From Phormidesmis priestleyi BC1401 (GTDB lineage Bacteria > Cyanobacteriota > Cyanobacteriia > Leptolyngbyales > Leptolyngbyaceae), in NCBI RefSeq assembly GCF_001650195.1, contig NZ_LXYR01000011.1, positions 57,235 through 121,234 on the forward strand: a stretch of DNA of 64,000 bases, given 5' to 3'. Numbering within the stretch: the stretch's first letter is position 1; every line of letters begins with the position of its first letter. Positions 17,555-25,631 of the stretch are shown piece by piece. Made by a program: the position numbers and the translations under genes. The notes below the pieces were generated by a model. The model was not told the DNA's origin. It did not search any database and saw nothing but the letters and a program-made list of their open reading frames with translations.

Positions 17555-17905
17555 TTATGAAGCTTCAGTCTCAGATTTTGTTTTAGAAGTAATGGATTCA
17601 GGGTCTTCACTAGAAGGCTCTGAATGCAAATTGACTATGAGAGATTGCAGCCCCAGTCGTCGAATGTAGGGCCAGCCACCTTCAGCTTCAATGTCTCTCA
17701 AGAGTGCATAAAGCGCTTGTCGATTGTCTGGCAATGACTCCTGAAATAGACCTTCACATATGTCTCGATGCAATCCTTCTAGAAGCCTGAGCAAGGCAAG
17801 AAGCTTTATACTGTCACCCTTTGACGCTTCGGCTAGCTTCTGAATCGAGCTTACAATTTTCTCAAAATCAGGCAATTCTGACTCAACGTTCACATCCCTA
17901 CTCAT
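17555..17905 (-). CDS. small hypothetical helical protein
   Basis: A 116-residue, mostly helical acidic protein without recognised family. A Ser/Glu/Thr-rich tail (SEPSSEDPESITSKTKSE) follows residue 97. Its start overlaps the stop of the upstream small gene by four bases (ATGA), so the two are translated together. No catalytic motif, signal peptide or membrane helix is visible. Confidence 0.6.
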   Translation of the reverse strand: MSRDVNVESELPDFEKIVSSIQKLAEASKGDSIKLLALLRLLEGLHRDICEGLFQESLPDNRQALYALLRDIEAEGGWPYIRRLGLQSLIVNLHSEPSSEDPESITSKTKSETEAS

Positions 17906-18153
17906 CCCAGTCCTACCCCTCGAAATTCCACACCGTCTGCATAGTTAAACATACCCGCTCTTAACAGCTTAATCAGGCGTTGGCATTTCGCTATAGCTTC
18001 AGCTAAATTTGGGGTCTGCACTCCGCCTGTTTCATTACTTACTTGAGACGTGACCGGACTCTGAAGAGCTTTTTCAGAAGGGTATAGGGTGTGAGACCCA
18101 TAGAGGAGTCGGCTCTTCGCCATAAATGACCAGTCAGCTAAATAGAGAAGCAC
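17902..18153 (-). CDS. small hypothetical protein, coupled to the next gene
   Basis: An 83-residue protein of unknown family. The start is uncertain: the ATG at 18153 gives a hydrophobic lead (MLLYLADWSF), while the ATG at 18123 (MAKSRLLYG) gives 73 residues. The C-terminal half (LAEAIAKCQRLIKLLRAGMF) looks helical. It overlaps the 116-residue gene by four bases. A two-gene unit of this kind could be an uncharacterised toxin-antitoxin or regulatory pair, but nothing in the sequence proves it. Confidence 0.5.
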   Translation of the reverse strand: MLLYLADWSFMAKSRLLYGSHTLYPSEKALQSPVTSQVSNETGGVQTPNLAEAIAKCQRLIKLLRAGMFNYADGVEFRGVGLG

Positions 18154-18259
18154 CCTTGCTTGTAAAATGGGTTAGCGACAGTGTAACCCATACGGACACT
18201 GGGTTTTATGCTTCAACCCGACCTACGTCTATCTTACATTTGATTCCACCCACTCAACT

Positions 18260-19243
18260 ATGTCTGATTTGTTTGGCATTTCAAAAATCATTCTCGACAC
18301 CGATCCGGGCGGTGATGATATTTTCGCGTTTTTTTGGTTGCAAAGTCTGGTCAAGCAGGGGCATTTAGAACTCGTTGCTATAACGACTGCCGAAGGCAAC
18401 GTGTCTGCTAAAAAGACGTTTGCGAGTGCCAGTCAAATTCTCAAACTAGGAGGATTGCCTGACGTTGAGATTGGGCGAGGAGTCTTAATCAAAGGAGACC
18501 CTGCTGAGGATGCGGCACACATTCACGGCAGTGATGGAATGGGCAACTTATCGACCACGCTGCCGAAGCCTCTAGATGATTATGAAACGGCTCGATATTC
18601 TGACGACATTATTATCGATAAACTCAATGCGATGCCCGGAGAGATTATTCTGGTCGCGATCGCTCCCTTAACTAATTTGGCAGCCGCAGAAGAGAAGAGT
18701 CCCGGCATTCTCAAAAAAGCAAAGCAAATTGTAGTGATGGGAGGCGCATTTCTTTGCCCCGGCAACGTCACGCCTCATGCAGAATTCAATATTTGGTTCA
18801 ATTCAGCCGCCGCAAAGACTGTTTTTGACAGCCGAGATGATCTGGTAGTGATGCCATTAGATGTGACGAGACATCTGATTTTTACAAGAGAGATGGCGGA
18901 CACGATCGTCCAGACCAACTCAGACGGCGAGGTTGCTAAGTTCATGCAAAACCTCTGCGGGTTTATGATTCAGACTGCTCTCACCTACCGAGAAACCGAA
19001 GGAATCGAGGGGTTTTTGGTTCACGATGCTGCCACGATCGGGTATCTCTTCTACCCCGAAACTCTGACGTTTTGCAGAGCTAATGTCCACGTTGAAACCC
19101 AAGGTGAATGGACTCGCGGGCAAGCTCTGATTGATCGTCGAAAGCGAGTCAAGCGACCTGCGAACGCCTGGGTTGCTCTGCACGTCGATCGGGTAGGATT
19201 CTTTACCAGTTTTGTCGAAGATTTAAAAACGCTGATCAGATGA
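18260..19243 (+). CDS. nucleoside hydrolase (inosine-uridine preferring type)
   Basis: A 327-residue nucleoside N-ribohydrolase that splits nucleosides into base and ribose. The calcium-binding DTDPGGDD motif is at residues 14-21, NIWFNSAAA-type and VMPLDVTRH segments follow, and the late HDAATIGYLF provides the second Ca2+ ligand region. Family members act in nucleoside salvage in the cytoplasm. Its 3' end overlaps the convergent DUF362 gene by 21 bases. Confidence 0.9.
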   Translation: MSDLFGISKIILDTDPGGDDIFAFFWLQSLVKQGHLELVAITTAEGNVSAKKTFASASQILKLGGLPDVEIGRGVLIKGDPAEDAAHIHGSDGMGNLSTTLPKPLDDYETARYSDDIIIDKLNAMPGEIILVAIAPLTNLAAAEEKSPGILKKAKQIVVMGGAFLCPGNVTPHAEFNIWFNSAAAKTVFDSRDDLVVMPLDVTRHLIFTREMADTIVQTNSDGEVAKFMQNLCGFMIQTALTYRETEGIEGFLVHDAATIGYLFYPETLTFCRANVHVETQGEWTRGQALIDRRKRVKRPANAWVALHVDRVGFFTSFVEDLKTLIR

Positions 19244-20029
19244 TGATTGACGAGATCGAATCTGATCAATCACGTCCAAATAGTGAGGAATTGCCTCTCC
19301 TGCTGCTTGACAGGCAGCGCGATCGACCGAGATTGGATCGTCACCAAAAAACACTTTGCCGAACTCGATCGTGTCTCCTTTATCGGGCTTCCAGTCGCGG
19401 CTAATCAGTCGGCGATCGGCATCCACTACTGCCCCATCAAACAGATGTCCGATGCAAAAGTAGACATCTTGCAACACTTGAGGCACCGACGGGCGATGCA
19501 GTTGTCCGCGAGAATTTGGGCTACGGGCTTTATACTTCGATCGTGGAAATAGCCCATAGAGATTCTTTAGAGATGCAGAAATCAGCGGTTCATCCTTTAG
19601 AATCGTTCGCTTCAGCGTCCCGACTGTGATCCGACAATCGACTTCTTGAAGCAGAGCAGGTGCCCACATCGTCTGAAAGCGCACTGGAACTGAAGAAAGA
19701 TTTGGGTATTCCAAAAGCGGAAGAGTATCGGCATCCACAAGCTGCATCCCCTCATCTAGCAGAGGATACAGCCCATTTCGTCCTGCGATATCCGCCAAAC
19801 TCACCGGAGAGCAAACTCCCTCCACAATCAAGATTTCAGCACTCGGACTTGCCTGCCGCAGCGCCGTTAAAACTTGACCCAAAATCTTCATGCTCACCGT
19901 AACCGGAGCCGCAACTGGGTAGCCCAAATTGGGTTTAACGAGAATACGTTTAGCGTTATGAGCAGACATCGGAGGCTGATAGATAAATGATTGCGCGAGA
20001 GCGGTCTGAACCGTTTTATCGCTCAACAT
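19223..20029 (-). CDS. DUF362 domain protein
   Basis: A 268-residue DUF362 protein. The family start ILVKPNLGYP is at about residue 29-38, and VDADRRLISRDWKPDK and the DPISVDRAACQAAG helix are typical of the C-terminal half. DUF362 proteins are of unknown biochemical function and are often paired with iron-sulfur domains, but no 4Fe-4S motif is present here. Its start overlaps the desaturase gene's end by 14 bases on the same strand, so the two are probably co-transcribed. Confidence 0.82.
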   Translation of the reverse strand: MLSDKTVQTALAQSFIYQPPMSAHNAKRILVKPNLGYPVAAPVTVSMKILGQVLTALRQASPSAEILIVEGVCSPVSLADIAGRNGLYPLLDEGMQLVDADTLPLLEYPNLSSVPVRFQTMWAPALLQEVDCRITVGTLKRTILKDEPLISASLKNLYGLFPRSKYKARSPNSRGQLHRPSVPQVLQDVYFCIGHLFDGAVVDADRRLISRDWKPDKGDTIEFGKVFFGDDPISVDRAACQAAGEAIPHYLDVIDQIRSRQSSSDQRF

Positions 20030-20876
20030 TTAAATTTGCTGGAGACATGACGATTTTCTTTGCTAACCCCAAACTCTTGAGCACTTGAATCGCCCACCAG
20101 GTTGTATCAATTTCCCACCAGCGCCAGCCAGACTTTGCCACATGAGGATAAGCATGATGATTGTTGTGCCAGCCTTCGCCGTAGGTTAAAAGCGACACCC
20201 ACCAGAGGTTGCGAGCACCATCATCGGATTCAAACGTGCGATAGCCCCACGCGTGAGCCGCCGAATTGACTAGCCAAGTCGAATGCCACAGCAAGACCGA
20301 TCGCACCACAATTCCATATAGCACAAACGACCATCCGCCCAAACCATATAACAAAATCGCCAGCGGAATCTGCAACACTAAAAAGTAGCGATCGAGCCAG
20401 CGATAAAACGGTTGGCGCGCCAGATCAGGAGCATTTTTGGAATAGATTTCGCGATCGAAGAATTCAGGGCGACGATAGAGCAGCCACAGCATATGACTCC
20501 ACCAAAATCCACGCCTTGCTGAATAGGGGTCTTTATCAACATCCTCGGTGTGAGCGTGATGCTGACGATGTCCGCCGACCCAAGAAAGAGGACTGCCCTG
20601 AATGGAAAGCGCACCCAACGTCGCGATCGTATACTCTAACCACTTAGGAACTTGAAAACTGCGATGGCTCAAGAGGCGATGATATCCTAAGCAAATGCCG
20701 ATTCCGCCAAACAACCAGTGGAGAAATAAAGCTATACCCAAAGCAGACCAGGAGAAAAACCAGGGAGCTAGAAGCGCTAGCCCGTGCATTGCCGTCAAAA
20801 AAGCTACCGTCGTCCAATCAATCGCAAGTGGCTCACTGCTCTTAGGAAGAACAGTCTCCAGAGATTTTGAGGTCAT
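20016..20876 (-). CDS. acyl-lipid fatty acid desaturase (DesC-like)
   Basis: A 286-residue membrane desaturase. The three histidine boxes that bind the di-iron centre are HRLLSH (66-71), HRQHH (103-107) and HNNHH (237-241), with hydrophobic segments at about 25-65, 80-95 and 165-200. The pattern, including PKWLEY and GFWWSHM, fits the delta-9 (DesC) group that introduces the first double bond in membrane lipids. It probably sits in the cytoplasmic and thylakoid membranes using ferredoxin as donor. DUF362 overlaps downstream. Confidence 0.9.
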   Translation of the reverse strand: MTSKSLETVLPKSSEPLAIDWTTVAFLTAMHGLALLAPWFFSWSALGIALFLHWLFGGIGICLGYHRLLSHRSFQVPKWLEYTIATLGALSIQGSPLSWVGGHRQHHAHTEDVDKDPYSARRGFWWSHMLWLLYRRPEFFDREIYSKNAPDLARQPFYRWLDRYFLVLQIPLAILLYGLGGWSFVLYGIVVRSVLLWHSTWLVNSAAHAWGYRTFESDDGARNLWWVSLLTYGEGWHNNHHAYPHVAKSGWRWWEIDTTWWAIQVLKSLGLAKKIVMSPANLNVER

Positions 20877-21002
20877 TAAAGTTCTAGAGACTCGATTTTT
20901 AGCTCACAGAGCGTTGCGGTGTAATCCACGCAAGCCCTGATTGTTTATATGCTATCAAGTTCGAGCGTGGGCTGCAAGTGCCACTTGCATTTTACCTAAC
21001 AT

Positions 21003-21149
21003 CTAGTCTTTATCTGCGTCTATAGAATGAGCACGATCGTCTGAATACTCGATCGGTTCAAGCAAGTCTAGACGCGCAGTTGTCATCAGTTGGAATGCTT
21101 TGATATAAGCGCTTGCATAATAACTAGATAGGAATTTTGCCACTAGCAT
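21003..21149 (-). CDS. 48-residue hypothetical protein
   Basis: A small ORF starting MLVAKFLSSYYASAYIKAF and ending with an acidic tail (SDDRAHSIDADKD). GGAG lies seven bases before the ATG, a good ribosome-binding site. The N-terminal half would form an amphipathic helix. It lies alone between the desaturase and DoxX genes on their strand. No family recognised; the good ribosome-binding site and codon use make it a plausible real gene. Confidence 0.5.
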   Translation of the reverse strand: MLVAKFLSSYYASAYIKAFQLMTTARLDLLEPIEYSDDRAHSIDADKD

Positions 21150-21253
21150 GAGATTACTCCGTTAAGTAAAGCAAAACTTTATCGGAGATTCTACGGAGAT
21201 GCTACGCCCAAAAGAGAGATTCAGCATTCATCCGCAAGTTAGATCATGAGTTT

Positions 21254-21284
21254 AAAAAAAGCCCCAGAATTCCTTCCGGGGCTT
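21254..21284 (-). terminator. rho-independent terminator of the DoxX gene
   Basis: On the minus strand AAGCCCC and GGGGCTT pair around GGAAGGAATTCT, followed by TTTTTTT. It lies 58 bases after the DoxX stop codon. Confidence 0.85.
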
Positions 21285-21341
21285 GCTCACACGTTCACTG
21301 ATTTCTAGAACCTGCAACTCAATTATTGAGAGTCAAAGCGA

Positions 21342-21887
21342 CTACTCAGCAGCAGAAGTAGCAGGTTCTTTTTGAGAATTTGAAGCTTGATAAACCTTTT
21401 CTAGACCCATCACTTGCTTCGCTTGCAGAGACAATGCGTTAACATCAAGCCAATTGACAATCAGCGCATCGGTCGAGAATAAACCCGCCCCATTTACTGC
21501 AAAGAGCAGGAAGCAAGCCGCATAAACCGCAGACAGTTCTAAATAAGGAAGATTTAGCCCGGCGACGAGAAGGTGATGGTAAATCGCAACGCACATGGTG
21601 CTAAATAGCCCTAGCGCTGCTGGACGAGTCAATAGCCCAATTGCCAGAAGGGGCGCACCTAGTAGCTCGGTAAACGCTGCCAGGTAGCTAAATACGATCG
21701 GAAAGGGTAAGCCAATCACCTCAACATAAGCGTGAGAGAAGCTTTCGATATCTCCGAGCTTGTCTAGCCCATTGTGGATCATCATGATGCCCGCAACGGT
21801 TCGCAAGATAGCCCAAGTAGTCTGAGTCCAAAAGCCAGTGCTGACGCTGGGCTTGAGAATTTTGGTTAAGAGAGCAGTAATCGACAT
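21342..21887 (-). CDS. DoxX family membrane protein
   Basis: A 181-residue membrane protein with four predicted helices. The DoxX pattern IMMIHNGLDKLGD (about residue 35), the FTELLGAPLLAIGLLTRPAA segment (about 72-92) and a last helix near 115-135 are typical. Family members work with thiol or quinone redox systems and are often linked to oxidative stress, but the exact activity is unknown. A short C-terminal tail lies in the cytoplasm. It has its own terminator at 21254-21284. Confidence 0.85.
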   Translation of the reverse strand: MSITALLTKILKPSVSTGFWTQTTWAILRTVAGIMMIHNGLDKLGDIESFSHAYVEVIGLPFPIVFSYLAAFTELLGAPLLAIGLLTRPAALGLFSTMCVAIYHHLLVAGLNLPYLELSAVYAACFLLFAVNGAGLFSTDALIVNWLDVNALSLQAKQVMGLEKVYQASNSQKEPATSAAE

Positions 21888-22123
21888 GATGGATGCCTGT
21901 TACAGAAGGGATTATTGATTTATATTCATAATCTTAACATATATTAATGATATGTGTGCATAAATACTGCGGTTTGTTGCCGATATGGGGGCAACGATCG
22001 AGCGTTAACTGAGGTCTTGCAGCATTCTCAGTCAGCCCGACAACTCGCCCTGAATAAGGGGTTTTAATCAGGTGTAAGATCTCAGATAAACTAAACATCA
22101 AGTTCTCTTTTTTCACAGATCCC

Positions 22124-22939
22124 ATGTCTGATGTCTCTGACAGCTTTAACGGTGAACAACTAACTCCGTCCCAAGCGATCGAAACCTTGCAGTCGCCTGA
22201 TTTGGGTTTGCGCGTCTATGCTGCCTGGTGGTTAGGAAAGTTTCGCGTCAATCAGCCCGGAGTCGTAGAACGATTGATTCACGCTCTCGAAGATGAAGCT
22301 GATCGCACCCCAGCGGGTGGCTATCCACTGCGGCGAAATGCAGCGAGAGCGTTGGGAAAGCTGGGCGATCGTCGTGCTGTTCCAGCTCTGATCGAGAGTC
22401 TCTCATGTTCGGATTTTTACGTGCGAGAAGCTGCCGCACAAGCGCTAGAGATGTTGGACGATCGCAGATGCATTCCTGTTTTAATTCAGCTACTCAAGAA
22501 TGAGATTCCTGGGACAGAGCCGTCACCCGTTCGGCTCGATTTTCCTCAACCCTACGATGCGATCTTAGAGGCATTAGGAACGCTGGGAGCCGTTGAAGCT
22601 ATTCCCTTAGCCAAATCTTTTTTAAACCATCCGGTCGATCGAGTGCAATATTCAGCAGCCCGTGCGCTTTATCAACTTACAGCGGATAGTCGATATGGCG
22701 ATCGGCTGGTCAAAGCGCTGAAGGGTAAAGATTTGCAACTGCGGCGATCAGCTCTGGCTGATTTGGGCGCGATCGGCTATCTTCCTGCCGCTGACGCGAT
22801 CGCGCAAACACTAGCTGAAAATAGTCTGAAGTTGATTGCGCTCAAAGGGTTGTTAGAACACCAGTTTTGTGACATCCCTCTGCCTAGTCTTTCTGACGGA
22901 GCCATCAAGATTATGAATTTAATGGACTCGCTGCTTTAA
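22124..22939 (+). CDS. cpcE: phycocyanin alpha phycocyanobilin lyase, CpcE subunit
   Basis: A 271-residue HEAT/Armadillo-repeat protein. The N-terminal SPDLGLRVYAAWWLGKFRV and GGYPLRRNAARALGKLGDRRAVPALIE-type repeats identify CpcE. With CpcF it forms a heterodimer that attaches phycocyanobilin to Cys84 of the phycocyanin alpha subunit. At least four HEAT repeats are visible at about residues 15-60, 65-105, 130-165 and 170-210. cpcF lies 700 bases downstream, separated by a GNAT gene. The cpcBA structural genes are not in this window. Confidence 0.88.
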   Translation: MSDVSDSFNGEQLTPSQAIETLQSPDLGLRVYAAWWLGKFRVNQPGVVERLIHALEDEADRTPAGGYPLRRNAARALGKLGDRRAVPALIESLSCSDFYVREAAAQALEMLDDRRCIPVLIQLLKNEIPGTEPSPVRLDFPQPYDAILEALGTLGAVEAIPLAKSFLNHPVDRVQYSAARALYQLTADSRYGDRLVKALKGKDLQLRRSALADLGAIGYLPAADAIAQTLAENSLKLIALKGLLEHQFCDIPLPSLSDGAIKIMNLMDSLL

Positions 22940-23047
22940 TAATGTTTGCGCTAGAGAAGAATGTGTTCTACACAGAGATAAAGGAGTTTGCGGTGGTTTC
23001 ACGCACACTTTAGAAACTCAAGGAAATCCTCAAGCGATCGTAAGTCA

Positions 23048-23527
23048 ATGAAAGTCAGATCTGCTACTCCTACTGATGTGTCGCTGATTTTCTCGTTCAT
23101 TCAGAAGAAATCAGAATTTGATAGAGACATTGGCGCATTCTCTGGTGCGTTGCAAATATCCGAGGACAAGATCTACAAAACAATTTTCAGAACTATTCCC
23201 TTTGCTTACGTTTTGTTCGCGGAGATCTTAGGGTATGAGGTTGGTTTTGCATTATATGGATTCAGGTATTCATCATTTGCAGGTCAACCTAGCATCTGGC
23301 TTGATGATCTGTACGTGGATCAAGAGATGAGAAGTCAAGGTGCAGGAGCCGCCCTAATGGATCGCCTCGCCCATATTGCTAAGGAAAATGACTGTAGCCA
23401 TCTTGCTTGGAATGCTGATGCTCGAAATACTCGTGGGCTTAGTTTTTACGATCGGCTGGGTGCAGACGTTATAGAGCAGCATGGTAATCGATGTTTTTTG
23501 AGGTGGGTTCCGTGGATGGCTGCATAA
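23048..23527 (+). CDS. GNAT family N-acetyltransferase between cpcE and cpcF
   Basis: A 159-residue acetyltransferase from the ATG at 23048 (MKVRSATPTDVSLIFSFIQ). The acetyl-CoA site is DLYVDQEMRSQGAGAALMDRL at about residues 90-110, followed by WNADARNTRGLSFYDRLGA. It resembles diamine or spermidine-type acetyltransferases of the GNAT family. Its AT-richer composition and its place inside the cpcE-cpcF pair suggest insertion into a formerly contiguous operon. Confidence 0.85.
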   Translation: MKVRSATPTDVSLIFSFIQKKSEFDRDIGAFSGALQISEDKIYKTIFRTIPFAYVLFAEILGYEVGFALYGFRYSSFAGQPSIWLDDLYVDQEMRSQGAGAALMDRLAHIAKENDCSHLAWNADARNTRGLSFYDRLGADVIEQHGNRCFLRWVPWMAA

Positions 23528-23636
23528 CGAGGCGATGAAGGAGACAGTTGCGAGATTTTGGTAAGGTCGCAATTATCTGTCGCTGCTCATCTTGATATAA
23601 GGGTGGATCGATCAGCTTTAGAATAGGAATTGAAGC

Positions 23637-24302
23637 TTGTTCACTCTTCTCCAAAATCCTGTGACTGATATTCAAACTCTGATTCGTGCAGTTGATGAAG
23701 CAGATTCTTCAACTCATCTCCTAGAAGCGGTGCAAGCGTTGGCGATCGCCCATACTCAAGCCGCGATTCCTAGCTTGATTGCTGCCCTTGGCTACAACAA
23801 TCCGGGAGCAGCTGTTGCGGCAGTCGATGGGCTGATTCGTCTTGGGGAGCCGTCGGTGCTGCCGCTTTTAGAGCAGTTAGATGGCTATAACTATGGGGCG
23901 AGAGCTTGGGCAGTTCGAGCGCTGGCTGGCATTGGTGATCCGCGTGGTTTGACGATTTTGCTTCATGCGGCACAAAACGATTTTGCGATGAGCGTGCGAC
24001 GGGCAGCAACCAAAGGGTTAGGCAGCATTCACTGGCAGAAATTAGAGGACGATCGGATTCAATCTGCTCAACTTCAAGCGCTCGAAGCTTTGCTGCACGT
24101 CTCTCAAGATCACGAGTGGATTGTGCGCTATGCAGCTATTTTGAGTTTGCAGTCTCTTGCGATCGAGGGGTCAAAATCTCGACCCGATTGGCTGGCTCAA
24201 ATTCAGACCAGGCTCGATGAGTTGGCTGAAACCGATGAAAGTTTAACGATTCGTGCCCGTGTTCGATTGGCTCAACAGCAGATCCAAAACGCTAGGGTTT
24301 GA
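23637..24302 (+). CDS. cpcF: phycocyanin alpha phycocyanobilin lyase, CpcF subunit
   Basis: A 221-residue HEAT-repeat protein. Diagnostic CpcF segments are ALGYNNPGAAVAAVDGLIRLG (about residues 56-76), LEQLDGYNYGARAWAVRALAG and FAMSVRRAATKGLGSIHW. It is the partner of CpcE in the bilin lyase that works on phycocyanin. The TTG at 23637 is taken as start because AGGA lies upstream at a proper distance; a GTG at 23661 is the alternative and would give 213 residues, the usual length. Confidence 0.87.
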   Translation: MFTLLQNPVTDIQTLIRAVDEADSSTHLLEAVQALAIAHTQAAIPSLIAALGYNNPGAAVAAVDGLIRLGEPSVLPLLEQLDGYNYGARAWAVRALAGIGDPRGLTILLHAAQNDFAMSVRRAATKGLGSIHWQKLEDDRIQSAQLQALEALLHVSQDHEWIVRYAAILSLQSLAIEGSKSRPDWLAQIQTRLDELAETDESLTIRARVRLAQQQIQNARV

Positions 24303-24304
24303 TG

Positions 24305-24976
24305 TCACGTCGCGATCGTCTGCAATGTTCTCCAGCTTTGACGGATTAACGGAATCGCCGCCACAATAATTAGGGCTGAAATCACTAAACTAATGGCACC
24401 ATCTGCCCAAGACCAGTGCCAAACCGCGATCGCAATTGCTGCGACAATCACCCCGATCGCGCCCAAGGCATCTGCCACGACGTGCAGAAAAGCGCCTCTC
24501 AAATTGAGGTCATGATCACTTCCCTGATGCAGCAGAGAAATGTTGATGCCATTGATCACTAACCCGACGATCGCGGTGATTAACATCGGTTTGCTGGCGA
24601 TCTCAACGGCATCAATTTGAAATCGACTCACGGCTTCCCAGCCAATCACGAGGGCTACGGCGACTAATCCCAATCCGTTAATCAAAGCTGCCCACGTTTC
24701 GATCGAGTGGTTTTCTTGGATCGCCACTTGGTTTACTCCTAGCCACCCCCACGCTGGTGGTGATTGAGAAATGCGAGTGGCTAATAATGCTAACAGCAAC
24801 GCTAGACAGTCAGATACAAGATGTCCTGATTCTGCAAGCAGTGCCAAACTGTGAATGCTTAACCCTACGGTTAATTCTACGATCGCAAAACCGCCCACTA
24901 ATAAGAGTGCGATCAATAATTGCTTTTGCTTTGTTTTAGAATCGATGTCATGGCAATCACAGTTTGTTGAGTGCAT
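24305..24976 (-). CDS. cation diffusion facilitator, short form
   Basis: A 223-residue CDF-type transporter from the ATG at 24976 (MHSTNCDCHD, a metal-binding-like Cys/His start). Six membrane helices are visible. The metal site in helix 2 reads ESGHLVSD and in helix 5 HVVADALG, so the first acidic ligand is Glu rather than the usual Asp. The protein stops shortly after helix 6 (LIRQSWRTLQTIAT) and lacks the usual cytoplasmic C-terminal dimer domain. Likely Zn2+ or Cd2+ efflux; an upstream in-frame start at 25054 is less likely. It converges on cpcF with a two-base gap. Confidence 0.83.
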   Translation of the reverse strand: MHSTNCDCHDIDSKTKQKQLLIALLLVGGFAIVELTVGLSIHSLALLAESGHLVSDCLALLLALLATRISQSPPAWGWLGVNQVAIQENHSIETWAALINGLGLVAVALVIGWEAVSRFQIDAVEIASKPMLITAIVGLVINGINISLLHQGSDHDLNLRGAFLHVVADALGAIGVIVAAIAIAVWHWSWADGAISLVISALIIVAAIPLIRQSWRTLQTIAT

Positions 24977-25107
24977 AGTGAATTGAGGAAATCGGGTCAG
25001 TGGGTCGCTCGATCGAGTGTAGGTTTTGATGGGTTTCGCAGGTGCTCTACCCATCCTACTCGACTTGAACTATCCTCGTTTGGTTTCCCGTTTGACTGCC
25101 TCCGTGC

Positions 25108-25545
25108 CTACCACTTTTTGTAAGCTAAGAATTTTCCATTCATCGTGACTTTGACGCGATCGCCCTTGGGGTCTTCTATTTTGTCAATATCTAGAGTGAA
25201 GTCGATCGCGCTCATAATGCCATCGCCAAACTTCTCATGAATAATTTCTTTCATTGGCATCCCGTAGACTTGAATGATCTCATAGAAGCGATAAATTAAG
25301 GGATCAGTGGGCACGATCGGACCCAATCCTTTCACGGGAAATGCGGTTAAAGCGGGAACAAGATCGAGGCTGAGTCCTAAAGCGTTTAGTAATTTGGTGG
25401 CTTCGTCATCAGAGGCACTGGCTTGCTGATAAAACAAAGCGGCGATCCACACTTCATCGCGTTCGATCGTCGTTTCTAAATCAGCAAAACTCAATCCTTT
25501 TGCCTTTTTAGCGGTCAAAAGTTTCTCGGTAACATCTGAGATCAT
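25108..25545 (-). CDS. cynS: cyanate hydratase (cyanase)
   Basis: A 145-residue enzyme that converts cyanate and bicarbonate to CO2 and ammonia. The catalytic triad is conserved with the spacing of E. coli cyanase: Arg86 and Glu89 in YRFYEI and Ser112 in IMSAIDF. The N-terminal helix-turn-helix-like domain and the C-terminal [14 protein letters not shown] are typical. The enzyme is a cytoplasmic homodecamer. In many cyanobacteria it clusters with cyanate transport genes (cynABD); none are present here. Confidence 0.96.
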   Translation of the reverse strand: MISDVTEKLLTAKKAKGLSFADLETTIERDEVWIAALFYQQASASDDEATKLLNALGLSLDLVPALTAFPVKGLGPIVPTDPLIYRFYEIIQVYGMPMKEIIHEKFGDGIMSAIDFTLDIDKIEDPKGDRVKVTMNGKFLAYKKW

Positions 25546-25631
25546 GAGATAGTTTCGATACGTTTGATACCACTCCTAGCAAGACTGATGGGTTGTGTTT
25601 GTAATCGATGCTACAAATACAAGCCGAATCG

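Noticed and set aside
21934..22125. Minus-strand ORF of 63 codons upstream of cpcE
   Set aside because: Runs through the cpcE promoter region and shows no protein-like pattern.
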